Origin: Pantoea wallisii | GTDB lineage: Bacteria > Pseudomonadota > Gammaproteobacteria > Enterobacterales > Enterobacteriaceae | Length of the DNA: 47,165 bases | NCBI RefSeq assembly: GCF_002095485.1 | Contig: NZ_MLFS01000040.1 | Coordinates: 1 to 47,165, forward strand | Direction: 5' to 3' | Shown: piece after piece, positions 15,348-23,476 of the stretch | Layout: every line of letters begins with the position of its first letter | How positions within the stretch are numbered: position 1 is the stretch's first letter | Made by a program: the position numbers and the translations under genes | Notes under the pieces: model-generated | Seen by the model: the letters and a program-made list of their open reading frames with translations, nothing else | The model's database searches: none | What the model was told of the DNA's origin: nothing

Positions 15348-16247
15348 ATGCCGGTTAATTTTGATCTCAACGATCTGTATGCGTTCCGCGCGCTGGTTGA
15401 ATACGGGAACTTTCGGCTGGCAGCCGAATCCATCTGCCTCTCCCAGTCGGCACTGAGCCGCAGAATTGAGAAGCTGGAGGGCGCACTTGGAACCAAACTG
15501 TTTGACCGGACCACCCGGCGCGTGACGCTAACGCTGTTCGGACAAAGTTTTGCCGAACGCTCGGATCAACTGCTGGCGAATGTCGAGGCGATTCTGGCCG
15601 ATGTTAATCAGGTCAGTCAGGAGCGTACCGGGCTGGTGACCGTTGCCACGGTACCGTCAGCCGCCTACTACTTTATGCCGGATGTGATCCGGCGCTTTCA
15701 GGCGCGCTACCCGCGTGTGCGCATCAAGCTTATCGACAGCAGCGTTGGCAATGTTATTGAGGCAGTGAGCAGCGGTCAGGCGGATTTTGGTATCTGTTTT
15801 GCGAAAAGCCTGCAGCCGGATATCGAGTTCCTGCCGCTGGTTGAAGATGTTTATGTGGCAGCCTGTCGCCACGACCATCCGCTGACGCGCAAGCCTGCGT
15901 TGACCTGGCAAGCCTTCTTTGAACAGGATTATATCGGGCTGGATAAGGTTTCCGGCAACCGCACGCTACTGGATCAGGCGCTGGGGCATATTGTGCCGGC
16001 ACGGCCCAGCATTTGTGAAACCCGCCACGTTACCACTCTGCTTGGGATGGTTGAAGCGGGGATAGGTATTGCGGCCGTCCCGGCTATGGCACTGCCGGCA
16101 TCCGGGCATCCGGTGCTGACCCATTTGCCGCTGATTGAGCCGGTGGTCACACGCTCGGTCGGGTTGATTCGCCGCCGCGGGCGTACGCAATCTTACGTCG
16201 CGGCGGAGCTGGAGAAGCTAATTACTGAACAGTATCACGCGGCTTAG
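15348..16247 (+). CDS. LysR-family transcriptional regulator
   Basis: A 299-residue LysR protein. The helix-turn-helix is residues about 5-64 (FDLNDLYAFRALVEYGNFRLAAESICLSQSALSRRIEKLE), followed by the effector domain (GLVTVATVPSAAYYFMPDVI, MVEAGIGIAAVPAMALP). ATG 15348 is chosen because AAGGAT lies ten bases upstream; ATG 15336 directly abuts it. It is divergent from the sugar porter, and its last 26 bases overlap, tail to tail, the end of a solute-binding protein gene of a citrate-type cluster. Either neighbour may be its target; clusters with LysR, binding protein and CitA-like symporter support the latter. Confidence 0.88.
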   Translation: MPVNFDLNDLYAFRALVEYGNFRLAAESICLSQSALSRRIEKLEGALGTKLFDRTTRRVTLTLFGQSFAERSDQLLANVEAILADVNQVSQERTGLVTVATVPSAAYYFMPDVIRRFQARYPRVRIKLIDSSVGNVIEAVSSGQADFGICFAKSLQPDIEFLPLVEDVYVAACRHDHPLTRKPALTWQAFFEQDYIGLDKVSGNRTLLDQALGHIVPARPSICETRHVTTLLGMVEAGIGIAAVPAMALPASGHPVLTHLPLIEPVVTRSVGLIRRRGRTQSYVAAELEKLITEQYHAA

Positions 16248-17028
16248 CGGTAGTGCCCGCCGCGACGGTGTGCATGCCGGTGGCCGTCACCACTTTTTGC
16301 GCCGCTGGCGATGCCAGGAAAGCCAGCAGCGCCTGTCCCGCCTGACGGTGGGCAGCATTGGCCGTGACCGCACCGGCGAATCGGGTGATGTACTGGACGT
16401 TATCAGGCAGCTCTCCCACAAAGGTTACGCCCGGCACCGGCAGCAGCTCACTCACCTGCTGAAACCCCACAGCGTATTTGCCGTTTGCCACTTCGGAAGC
16501 CACAGGGGTGCGCTCAACCACCTGCGCTTTCGTTTGCATCTGCTGATCGATACCCAGCTTTTTGAACAGCGTATTACTCACATAGCGACCGCTGGCGCTG
16601 TCCGAATAGGCAACGGAGCGCGCATTGAGCAAGGTGCTGCGCAGTGTATCTGCACTTTTGATATCCGGTACAGGAGCCCCCTTTGGCACCACCATGCCGA
16701 TCGGCGAATCGGCCAGCTCTACACGAGAGCCCGGCTGAAGGCGGCGATCTTTTGCCAGATTATTGAGCGCATCACCGACCATAATCACCACATCGGCCTG
16801 CTCTCCCCGCGCCAGCCGGTTAGGTATCGCCTGCGGCGTTTTACCCATCGAAGGACCCGGTACGATCACTACATGGTTCCCGCTCTGCTTCTCATACAAT
16901 GGCGAAAGCTTTTCCAGTGCGGCCTTGAAGCCGCCGGAGATCATTACCGTCACATCCTGCGCCAGCGCACTGCTGCTCAGCGAAGCGAACACCACGACGG
17001 CGCTAAACGTTAAAATCTGATTAAGCAT
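16222..17028 (-). CDS. Periplasmic ModA-like solute-binding protein
   Basis: A 268-residue secreted protein with a signal peptide ending SSALAQ and the ModA/extracellular solute-binding (PBP type II) fold: ISGGFKAALEKLSPLYEKQSG, PGPSMGKTPQAIPNRLARGEQADVVIM, and YSDSASGRYVSNTLFKKLGI. ModA-like proteins bind small oxyanions or carboxylates. ATG 17028 has AAGGAG at good spacing; the longer upstream frame is rejected. No ABC permease or ATPase is near. Instead it is 14 bases downstream of an MFS symporter gene and surely co-transcribed with it, so it may present a di- or tricarboxylate to that carrier or act as a sensor. Confidence 0.83.
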   Translation of the reverse strand: MLNQILTFSAVVVFASLSSSALAQDVTVMISGGFKAALEKLSPLYEKQSGNHVVIVPGPSMGKTPQAIPNRLARGEQADVVIMVGDALNNLAKDRRLQPGSRVELADSPIGMVVPKGAPVPDIKSADTLRSTLLNARSVAYSDSASGRYVSNTLFKKLGIDQQMQTKAQVVERTPVASEVANGKYAVGFQQVSELLPVPGVTFVGELPDNVQYITRFAGAVTANAAHRQAGQALLAFLASPAAQKVVTATGMHTVAAGTTAKPRDTVQ

Positions 17029-17042
17029 GGACAACTCCTTGA

Positions 17043-18338
17043 TTAACGGGCAGTTTGCAGGGTTAAAGCGCTGCGACGATAGAGATAAAGCGTTGCCAGC
17101 AAGGCGCAAAGCGCAGCGAAGCTCATCCAGTAGCCGGGGGACGCTTTATCGCCGGTGTACTCAATCAGCGCGGTAGAGACGACCGGCGTAAATCCACCAA
17201 ACAGTGCCGTCGCCAGGCTATAGGCAAGCGAGAAGCCGGCCACGCGCACTTCCGCAGGCATGATTTCAGTTAACGCCGGAATCATCGCGCCGTTGTAAAG
17301 GCCATACAGGAATGAGAGCCACAACAGCACGCTTAGCATCATGGAGAAGCTGGGGGCATTCGCCAGCAGAGTCAGCGCCGGCCAGGTTGTCGCCAGCGCC
17401 AGCAGCGTCATGCAGACCAGTATGGGCTTACGACCAAAACGATCCGACAGCGCACCGCCGATAGGCAACCAGATAAAGTTGGAGATCGCCACCAGTAGCG
17501 TGACCAGCAGGCTATCCGAGGCGCTAAGCAGCAGCACTTTTTTACCAAACGTCGGGGCATAGACGGTAATCAGGTAGAACGCGGTCGTTGTCATCGCCAC
17601 CATCAGCATGCCGGCAATCACGACGGGCCAGTTGCTAAGCAGCGTAGTGAAGACTTCGCGCATCTCCATATGGTGTTTTCGCTTACTGAACTCCTGTGTC
17701 TCCTCCAGCTTGCGGCGCAGCAGGAAAATGAACGGCACAATCAGGCAGCCAAACAGGAAAGGAATACGCCAGCCCCAGTCGCTGATGGCGCTCTGCTCCA
17801 GCGTAGCGTTCAGGGCAAAACCCATTGCCGCAGCCACCATGATTGCCACCTGCTGGCTGCCTGACTGCCAGCTGGTAAAGAAGCCTTTACGTCCCGGCGT
17901 GGCGATCTCCGCCAGATAAACCGATACGCCACCTAATTCAGCGCCGGCGGAGAAGCCCTGCAGTAAACGCCCCGCCAGCACCAGCAGCGGTGCCCACAGG
18001 CCGATGCTCTGATACGACGGCACCATAACGATCAGGAAGGTGCCGGTTGCCATGATCGACAGCGTGACAATCAAACCTTTGCGCCGCCCTACCTTATCAA
18101 TGTAGGCCCCGAGCACGATCGCGCCGATGGGGCGCATCAGAAATCCGGCTCCGAAGACGGCAAAGGTCATCATGAGCGAGGCAAACTCGCTGCTGGCCGG
18201 AAAGAAGGTGTGCGCAATATAGGTGGCATAAAAGCCGAACAGGAAGAAATCAAACTGTTCGAGGAAGTTGCCTGAGGTGACGCGCAGGATCGCGCCAATT
18301 CGCGACCGGGTATCTGTAGGTGAGGTAGAGGAATGCAT
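17043..18338 (-). CDS. MFS citrate/tricarballylate:proton symporter (CitA/TcuC-like)
   Basis: A 431-residue metabolite:H+ symporter with about 12 membrane helices. The sequence from residue 13 closely follows enterobacterial CitA/Tcu[77 protein letters not shown] and [14 protein letters not shown]. It should import citrate, tricarballylate or a similar acid with protons. GGAGA precedes the ATG at suitable spacing. It is the first gene of a two-gene operon with the ModA-like protein. The dehydrogenase genes tcuA and tcuB that accompany TcuC in Salmonella are absent. Confidence 0.88.
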   Translation of the reverse strand: MHSSTSPTDTRSRIGAILRVTSGNFLEQFDFFLFGFYATYIAHTFFPASSEFASLMMTFAVFGAGFLMRPIGAIVLGAYIDKVGRRKGLIVTLSIMATGTFLIVMVPSYQSIGLWAPLLVLAGRLLQGFSAGAELGGVSVYLAEIATPGRKGFFTSWQSGSQQVAIMVAAAMGFALNATLEQSAISDWGWRIPFLFGCLIVPFIFLLRRKLEETQEFSKRKHHMEMREVFTTLLSNWPVVIAGMLMVAMTTTAFYLITVYAPTFGKKVLLLSASDSLLVTLLVAISNFIWLPIGGALSDRFGRKPILVCMTLLALATTWPALTLLANAPSFSMMLSVLLWLSFLYGLYNGAMIPALTEIMPAEVRVAGFSLAYSLATALFGGFTPVVSTALIEYTGDKASPGYWMSFAALCALLATLYLYRRSALTLQTAR

Positions 18339-18822
18339 GAATATCTCCAGTATGTTATCAGCGCTTGTCGTTGCACCTGTATCGCAGACTGGATCAGAAA
18401 AATGCCGTTAATAAGCGCAATAAAATCATCGACTGATGCGTTATGCACATCAATCACACTTCAACAGCCAGTTTGACGTTTCCTTACAATGATTTAACGC
18501 GTTTGCCCCCGGCACTTTACGCCATGCAAGGCCTGAGCATGATGTTACTGATTTGTGATCCGCCTCATTCCGCTTATCGCATAAGCTGCCTGCCAGCATG
18601 AACCCGCCATTATTACCTGCGAGGGCAAATCCATATCGATGTTGAAAAAATAATAAGACTAAAATCAATTACATAACAAAAATCAAAATATCAGACTGAA
18701 AAATAACTTGCTATCATATAGCGCGCTATATAAATTCCTCCTCAGACCATGATGTAAGTAACATCAGCCTGCATTTAAATAGCACGCGATATAATCGCAT
18801 AAAATATTAAAGGAATAACACG
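18339..18822. other. Long intergenic region with several dyads
   Basis: 484 bases between divergent symporter and esterase genes. No gene is convincing. The half nearest the esterase is AT-rich and contains three dyads (18716-18731, 18750-18766, 18779-18790), listed or discussed separately. TGATGT-N5-ACATCA is the one at 18750-18766. Confidence 0.55.
18716..18731. promoter_or_regulatory. 16-base perfect palindrome upstream of esterase gene
   Basis: ATATAGCGCGCTATAT. A related copy, ATAGCACGCGAT (10 of 12 bases equal to ATAGCGCGCTAT), lies 61 bases downstream at 18779-18790, 33 bases before the esterase start. Two similar sites one face of the helix apart suggest a repressor of TetR or MarR type. 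The regulator is not identifiable here. Confidence 0.42.
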
Positions 18823-19830
18823 ATGAAAATTAAGCTCACTCTGCTGGCAGCCGCACTGGCGACGATATCTGCTAATAGCTTCGCTGAAGCCCCACAGCCG
18901 GAACGCCACGTTGCACAATTTCTTCACGCCCTGAACGCCAGCGGCGGTAAACCGATCGAGCAGCTCTCACCCCTGGCTGCACGTCAGGTGCTGATCGATG
19001 CGCAGAAAGGTGCGCAGCTGCCTGCTGCGGATGTCAGCGAAAAGATCATTGACGTGAACGGTGAGAAAATTACGCTCAACATTGTGAAACCACAGGGTGC
19101 TCAGGGTCCGTTGCCGGTGTTTATGTTTTTCCACGGCGGTGGCTGGATACTGGGCGATTTTCAGACGCACGAGCGTCTGGTACGTGATCTGGTCGCTGAA
19201 TCCGGTGCGGCAGCGGTGTTTGTTAACTATACCCCGTCCCCGGAAGCCCACTTCCCGGTTGCCATTAATCAGGCTTACGCCGCTACCCGCTGGGTGGCTG
19301 AACATGGTGATGAGATTGGCGTGGACGGTAAACGCCTGGCGCTGGTGGGTAACAGCGTGGGCGGCAATATGGTGGCAGCCGTGGCCCTGCAGGCGAAACA
19401 GCAGCATACGCCAGCGATACGTTATGATGTCATGCTGTGGCCGGTGACCGATGCCCGTTTTGATACCGGCTCCTATCATCAGTTTGCTAATGGCTACTTC
19501 CTCTCGCGCAATATGATGAAGTGGTTCTGGGATGCCTATACCACTAAAGAGAGCGATCGTAACAACATTCTCGCCTCACCGCTGCGCGCCACGCGTGAAC
19601 AGCTGCAGGGCTTACCGCCAACGCTGATTCAGACGGCGGAGCTGGATGTACTGCGCGATGAGGGTGAAGCATTTGGACGTAAGCTGAGTGCCGCTGGCGT
19701 GGATGTGACGGTTACGCGTTACAACGGCCTGATTCACGACTATGGCTTGCTGAATGGACTGAGCGATGTCCCGGCTGTGCGCACCGCAATCCGCCAGGCA
19801 GCGGAAGAGCTGCAGACCCATCTGCAATAA
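18823..19830 (+). CDS. Secreted alpha/beta hydrolase (hormone-sensitive-lipase-like esterase)
   Basis: A 335-residue esterase with a signal peptide (cleavage expected after NSFA). Active-site parts are all visible: oxyanion motif HGGGW at residues 104-108, nucleophile Ser178 in GNSVGG, Asp275 in AELDVLRDEG and His305 in LIHDYG. The usual GDSAGG is GNSVGG here. HSL-type esterases act on short-chain esters; a periplasmic place and a possibly inducible promoter suggest use on plant-derived or xenobiotic esters. GGAATAAC precedes the ATG. It is a single gene followed by a strong hairpin. Confidence 0.88.
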   Translation: MKIKLTLLAAALATISANSFAEAPQPERHVAQFLHALNASGGKPIEQLSPLAARQVLIDAQKGAQLPAADVSEKIIDVNGEKITLNIVKPQGAQGPLPVFMFFHGGGWILGDFQTHERLVRDLVAESGAAAVFVNYTPSPEAHFPVAINQAYAATRWVAEHGDEIGVDGKRLALVGNSVGGNMVAAVALQAKQQHTPAIRYDVMLWPVTDARFDTGSYHQFANGYFLSRNMMKWFWDAYTTKESDRNNILASPLRATREQLQGLPPTLIQTAELDVLRDEGEAFGRKLSAAGVDVTVTRYNGLIHDYGLLNGLSDVPAVRTAIRQAAEELQTHLQ

Positions 19831-19886
19831 ACGCTTAAGGCCAGGCGCAACAGGCGACTGGCTGGCAGTGAATCAGCAGTAAATAC

Positions 19887-19916
19887 GCACTGGCCCTTCT
19901 GGATGAGGGCCAGTGC
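19887..19916. terminator. Bidirectional terminator between esterase and pirin genes
   Basis: GCACTGGCCCT and AGGGCCAGTGC make an 11-base perfect stem with an eight-base loop, lying between two convergent genes. On the minus strand it is followed by GTATTT. T-rich flanks are short, so efficiency is uncertain. Confidence 0.6.
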
Positions 19917-19946
19917 AATATGCGCTAACGATAAATACCCTGAGGC

Positions 19947-20672
19947 TTAACGTTGTGGGTGGTTCACCTCTACCGGGCGCAGATCAAAGACCAGTACCTC
20001 GGCGTTATCCCCGTTAGCAAAGTGCAGTGCCGTCTCCTCGCGAACGCGTGCGCCGTCACCTGCTTTAAAGCTGATGCCGTTCACCTCAATGCTACCGCGC
20101 GCCACATGAATATAGGCGTAGCGATCGTTATCCAGCGTCAGCGTCTGCTGCTCGGCACCATCGAAAAGGCCGGCATAGATACGCATATCCTGACGCACAC
20201 GCAGCGAGCCGTTATCACCCTGCGGTGAAACAATCAGGCGTAGCTGACCGCGCTTTTCACTCTCAGCGACAGAGACCTGCTGATAGCCCGGTGCAGTGCC
20301 ACGCTCGGCGGGCACAATCCAGATCTGCAGGAAGTGCACATTCGCCTCTTTCGAGTGGTTGAATTCGCTGTGCGTCACGCCGCTGCCAGCGCTCATCAGC
20401 TGTACATCACCGGGAACAATCACGGAACCGGTGCCCATGGAGTCCTCATGCGCCAGCGCGCCTTCCAGCACGTAAGAGATAATCTCCATATTGTTATGCG
20501 GATGCGCACCAAAACCACGGCCCGGCGCCACCTGGTCATCGTTGATCACCAGCAGGTCGGAGAAGCCCACCTGTTTCGGGTCGCGATAGCCTGCAAACGA
20601 GAAGGTATGGCGTGAGTGCAACCAGCCGTGGTCGCCTAAGCCGCGCTGTTCTGACAGTCGTTGTTCAATCAT
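19947..20672 (-). CDS. Pirin-family protein (YhhW-like quercetinase)
   Basis: A 241-residue bicupin protein. The metal-binding N-terminal cupin shows HPHNNMEIISYVLEGALAHEDSMG and SAGSGVTHSEFNHS, giving the expected His/His/His/Glu set. Members such as E. coli YhhW oxidise flavonols like quercetin in vitro. The LHSRHTFSFAGYRDP start is typical. It is divergent from a LysR gene 123 bases away, the usual arrangement for pirins induced by phenolics or electrophiles. Confidence 0.9.
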   Translation of the reverse strand: MIEQRLSEQRGLGDHGWLHSRHTFSFAGYRDPKQVGFSDLLVINDDQVAPGRGFGAHPHNNMEIISYVLEGALAHEDSMGTGSVIVPGDVQLMSAGSGVTHSEFNHSKEANVHFLQIWIVPAERGTAPGYQQVSVAESEKRGQLRLIVSPQGDNGSLRVRQDMRIYAGLFDGAEQQTLTLDNDRYAYIHVARGSIEVNGISFKAGDGARVREETALHFANGDNAEVLVFDLRPVEVNHPQR

Positions 20673-20726
20673 ATTCTGCTCCTTAGATGTAGGGGTAGAA
20701 AGGGGTTGCCCTTCCCGATAAGAACC

Positions 20727-20754
20727 AGTATACGTAAACTTATTTGCTCAACAA
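20727..20754 (-). promoter_or_regulatory. Candidate promoter of the pirin gene
   Basis: On the minus strand, TTGTTG (20749-20754) and TATACT (20727-20732) are 16 bases apart. It lies between the pirin and LysR starts. The -10 matches consensus in five of six bases, the -35 in four. Confidence 0.42.
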
Positions 20755-20795
20755 TGTGCCGTTATGACAATGACTGTCACCAAAAAGTGGACAAT

Positions 20796-21677
20796 ATGCA
20801 GATTGAAGATCTTCGCATCTACGTTGCCGTGATCCAGGCGGGCAACTTTACTGCCGCTGCCGAACAGCTCATGCTCTCCAAGCAGTATGTCAGCCGTCGT
20901 ATTGCTGCGCTGGAGGAGTCACTGGGGGCGCGTCTGCTGAACCGTAATACCCGTAAGCTCTCGGTTACCGACAACGGTCAGCTGTTTGCCCAGCATGCGC
21001 AACGCATTCTGGATGATGTGCAAGAGGCGGAGCTGGCCGTATCAGGCCGCCGCCAGGCACTGCGCGGCAGTTTTCGCCTCAGCGTGCCGATGTCCTTTGG
21101 CATCAGCCATCTCTCACCCTTTATCGCTGAATTTCTCAGCCTGCACCCTGGGTTACAGTTTCAGGTGGAGCTGGCGGATCGACACGTTGATATGGTGGGT
21201 GAAGGGTTTGATATGGCTATCCGTATCGGCACGCTGCCTGACTCCAGCCTGATCGCCAAACGGCTGGGGGAGTATCGTCGTGTGGTGTGTGCCAGTCCAT
21301 CCTACCTGCAGGGCGCCGGTGCACCCTATACTCCTGACGACCTGCGCGAGCATCGCTGTTTACGCTACGGCCGCGAGGGCCAGACCGGCTGGGAGCTGTT
21401 TCAGGGAGAGCAGCGCCACGTGGTAACGGTGCAGGGCCCGATGGTGAGCAACAATGGTGAGATGCTGCGTGACGCCGCCGTGGCCGGTCTGGGGCTGGTG
21501 CTGCTGCCCGAGTTCATCGTGGCGCCTGCGCTGGCGCGTGGTGAACTGGTCACGGTGCTTGATGACTGGCACCCTGCATCGCTCAATCTCAATGCCCTCT
21601 ATCCACAGCACCGTCAGCGCAGCGAAGTTAACCGGGTATTTATGGCTTTTTTACAGGATAAGCTGGCAGCGGGTTAA
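20796..21677 (+). CDS. LysR-family regulator, divergent from pirin
   Basis: A 293-residue LysR protein. The helix-turn-helix (MQIEDLRIYVAVIQAGNFTAAAEQLMLSKQYVSRRIAALE) occupies the first 60 residues. The effector domain resembles the DmlR/YhaJ/PtxR set: RGSFRLSVPMSFGISHLSPFIAEFL, DMAIRIGTLPDSSLIAKRLGEYRRVVCASPSYL. The open frame begins 45 codons earlier, but that stretch covers the divergent promoter; ATG 20796 sits right at the family start. It probably controls pirin in response to a small aromatic or electrophile. Confidence 0.9.
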   Translation: MQIEDLRIYVAVIQAGNFTAAAEQLMLSKQYVSRRIAALEESLGARLLNRNTRKLSVTDNGQLFAQHAQRILDDVQEAELAVSGRRQALRGSFRLSVPMSFGISHLSPFIAEFLSLHPGLQFQVELADRHVDMVGEGFDMAIRIGTLPDSSLIAKRLGEYRRVVCASPSYLQGAGAPYTPDDLREHRCLRYGREGQTGWELFQGEQRHVVTVQGPMVSNNGEMLRDAAVAGLGLVLLPEFIVAPALARGELVTVLDDWHPASLNLNALYPQHRQRSEVNRVFMAFLQDKLAAG

Positions 21678-21679
21678 GC

Positions 21680-22426
21680 TCAGCCCACCTCCTGAGCGAT
21701 TGCCGCGCGCAGAGCCGGTATCTCATCGCCCTGTAACGGGCTCACCAGCGCATAGTTGTAATGGCTATCGCTCCAGTACTGCGCCATCAGGTTGTCGCTC
21801 TGACGTGCGCCGGTTTTGAGATGCACCGTCTGCGGGCGGATATACCAGGCAACGCGCTGGCCGCTCTGTGTTTGATAGAGCACCAGCGCCGACGCGCCCT
21901 GCTCGCTCGCCATCAGGCGTGCGCCCATCAGCTGGTAACCAAAACGTTCAAGATTTGGCGGTACCGTTCCGTTAATGAAATAGCGGCTGAGCCAGCTGGC
22001 CAGCTGCGGCTGCTCGCTGGTTTCAATATCCATGCTGGCCATTTGAGCCCGACTGAAGAGCCGATAGGCCTGCACGGCATCTTCCATCGGCAACACGTGA
22101 GGCTGCATATGACTTTGCATATGCCAGCCTGCCACGCTGCCCACGCTCAGTGCCAGAACCAGCGAACAGGCCAGTGCCAGGCGCTGATATCGCTGCTGCT
22201 GCCGACGCTGACGCAACTGCGCTGGCTGCGGGGAGATGAAATCGCTGCGCGACATGCTGCGCTGCATGGCCTGCTGCAGACGTATTTTATCCTGGCGCCA
22301 GCCCTCAACCTGCTGTGCAGTCTCCGGGTGCTGTGCCAGCCACGCGGCGATCAGACGGCTGCTCTCCGTATCCAGTTCGCCATCCAGCCAGGCATGAAGC
22401 TGTGTCTCATCAGGGGGCATATTCAT
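21680..22426 (-). CDS. Membrane-bound anti-sigma factor
   Basis: A 248-residue protein that should hold the neighbouring ECF sigma factor inactive. The cytoplasmic N-terminus (residues about 1-80) shows the anti-sigma start pattern LHAWLDGELDTESSRLIAAWLAQHPETAQQVEGWR. One membrane helix (about 83-101, LALACSLVLALSVGSVAGW) follows, then a periplasmic domain of about 145 residues. The zinc-binding HxxxCxxC of ZAS anti-sigma factors is missing; there is no Cys in the N-terminal domain, so direct thiol sensing there is unlikely. Its ATG overlaps the sigma factor stop in an ATGA, and GAGGAG is well placed. Confidence 0.82.
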   Translation of the reverse strand: MNMPPDETQLHAWLDGELDTESSRLIAAWLAQHPETAQQVEGWRQDKIRLQQAMQRSMSRSDFISPQPAQLRQRRQQQRYQRLALACSLVLALSVGSVAGWHMQSHMQPHVLPMEDAVQAYRLFSRAQMASMDIETSEQPQLASWLSRYFINGTVPPNLERFGYQLMGARLMASEQGASALVLYQTQSGQRVAWYIRPQTVHLKTGARQSDNLMAQYWSDSHYNYALVSPLQGDEIPALRAAIAQEVG

Positions 22427-22925
22427 TTCAGTCTCCTCAGCTCAACCGGCGCAGGCAGGTTGCCAGTCAATTGCTGTAAATGTTTGCGTGCACGCGACAG
22501 GCGCGACATCACGGTGCCAACAGGGATATCCAGCGTATCCGCCGCCTCCTGATAGCGCATGCCCTCGACATTAATCAGCAGCAACAGCGCGCGACTATCG
22601 GCGGCAGCCGGGCAAACTGCGCCAGCATCTGATCGGCCATCGCCGTCTGCTCAGCCGAGTCCGCCAGCTGCTCCGCGCGGCTGAAGAGTGTCATCACCCG
22701 CTGCCAGCGTTTGCGGCGACGCTCACCATCCAGAAACTGATGCCACAGGATGGAGAATAACCAGGCGCGCAGGCTGCGCGTTTCGTCGTGCGCACCGCTT
22801 AAGGCTTTCAGCAGAGTATTCTGCACCAGATCCTCAGCGGCCATGCGCTCGCGCGTCAGACCGAGCGCAAAGCGCTGCAGATGCGGCAACAGGTCGCGAA
22901 TCTCGCTATCACTCAGTGTTGTCAC
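22423..22925 (-). pseudogene. ECF sigma factor, frameshifted
   Basis: A sigma-70 factor of the extracytoplasmic type. Region 2 is intact (LQRFALGLTRERMAAEDLVQNTLLKAL, TRSLRAWLFSILWHQFLDGERRRKRW). At about 22598-22600 the frame shifts and reads into a stop. One added C on the plus strand (making ATCCGG from ATCGG) restores region 4: DSRALLLLINVEGMRYQEAADTLDIPVGTVMSRLSRARKHL, ending EVELRRLK-like before a TGA at 22423-22425 that overlaps the anti-sigma start. Restored length is 167 residues, normal. The perfectly kept far half argues for a sequencing error or very recent mutation. Starts with a 4-base overlap on the cytochrome gene. Confidence 0.85.
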
Positions 22926-23476
22926 TGTTTTTCACTCCGTCCGCGGCGCCAGCCGGTCATGCTGCTCAGCACCCCATCACGCAGAAGCAAACCGTGCAGC
23001 AGTGCCGCTGCCAGATGAGCAAGAATACACGCGAAGAGGCTATATGCCAGTAGCGTGTGCAGCGGGCGCAGCACCGCGTAGTGTTCAACGCTCACCGGTA
23101 GTAGCGGCGGCAATACAAAGCCATGCCAGAGGGTAACGGGATAGCCTGCGGTTGAGAGCATCGCCCAGCCGGTCAGCGGTTGCGCCACCATCAGCAGATA
23201 GAGTGCCAGATGCGAGAGATGCGCCAGCGTTCTCTGCCAGCCGGCCACCGAGGCCGGCATCGGCGGTACACCAAGATAGCCGCGCAGCACAATGCGCAGG
23301 ATAACCAGGCCGCCAATCGCAACGCCCAGCGGCTGGTGGATAGCCAGCAGAACAGGCCGTGCGGCTGAGATATCCATGACCATCGCTACGCCAATAAACA
23401 GCATTGCCAGCACGGCTAATGCCATAAGCCAGTGAACTACACGTAATGCAGGATGAAACAAAGCGGAGTTGTGCAT
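22922..23476 (-). CDS. Cytochrome b561 family protein
   Basis: A 184-residue inner-membrane dihaem cytochrome with four helices. Likely haem-ligand histidines are in RVVHWLMAL, LLAIHQPLGVA and the last helices (PLHTLLAYSLFACILAHLAAALLH). Family members pass electrons from the quinol pool to periplasmic partners or oxidise superoxide. Its start shares one base (TGATG) with the end of the peroxidase gene, so it is a very plausible electron donor to that enzyme. The end overlaps the sigma factor start by four bases. Confidence 0.87.
   Translation of the reverse strand: MHNSALFHPALRVVHWLMALAVLAMLFIGVAMVMDISAARPVLLAIHQPLGVAIGGLVILRIVLRGYLGVPPMPASVAGWQRTLAHLSHLALYLLMVAQPLTGWAMLSTAGYPVTLWHGFVLPPLLPVSVEHYAVLRPLHTLLAYSLFACILAHLAAALLHGLLLRDGVLSSMTGWRRGRSEKQ

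Noticed and set aside
16270..17013. A 247-codon plus-strand open frame
   Set aside because: It lies antisense to the ModA-like gene, has a His/Arg-rich, non-protein-like composition and no ribosome site. It is a shadow of the real gene.
18450..18668. A 72-codon minus-strand frame between symporter and esterase
   Set aside because: No ribosome site, mixed unlikely composition, in an AT-rich promoter region.
20661..20795. N-terminal extension of the pirin-side LysR protein
   Set aside because: It covers the divergent promoter and has no LysR likeness before MQIEDLRIY.
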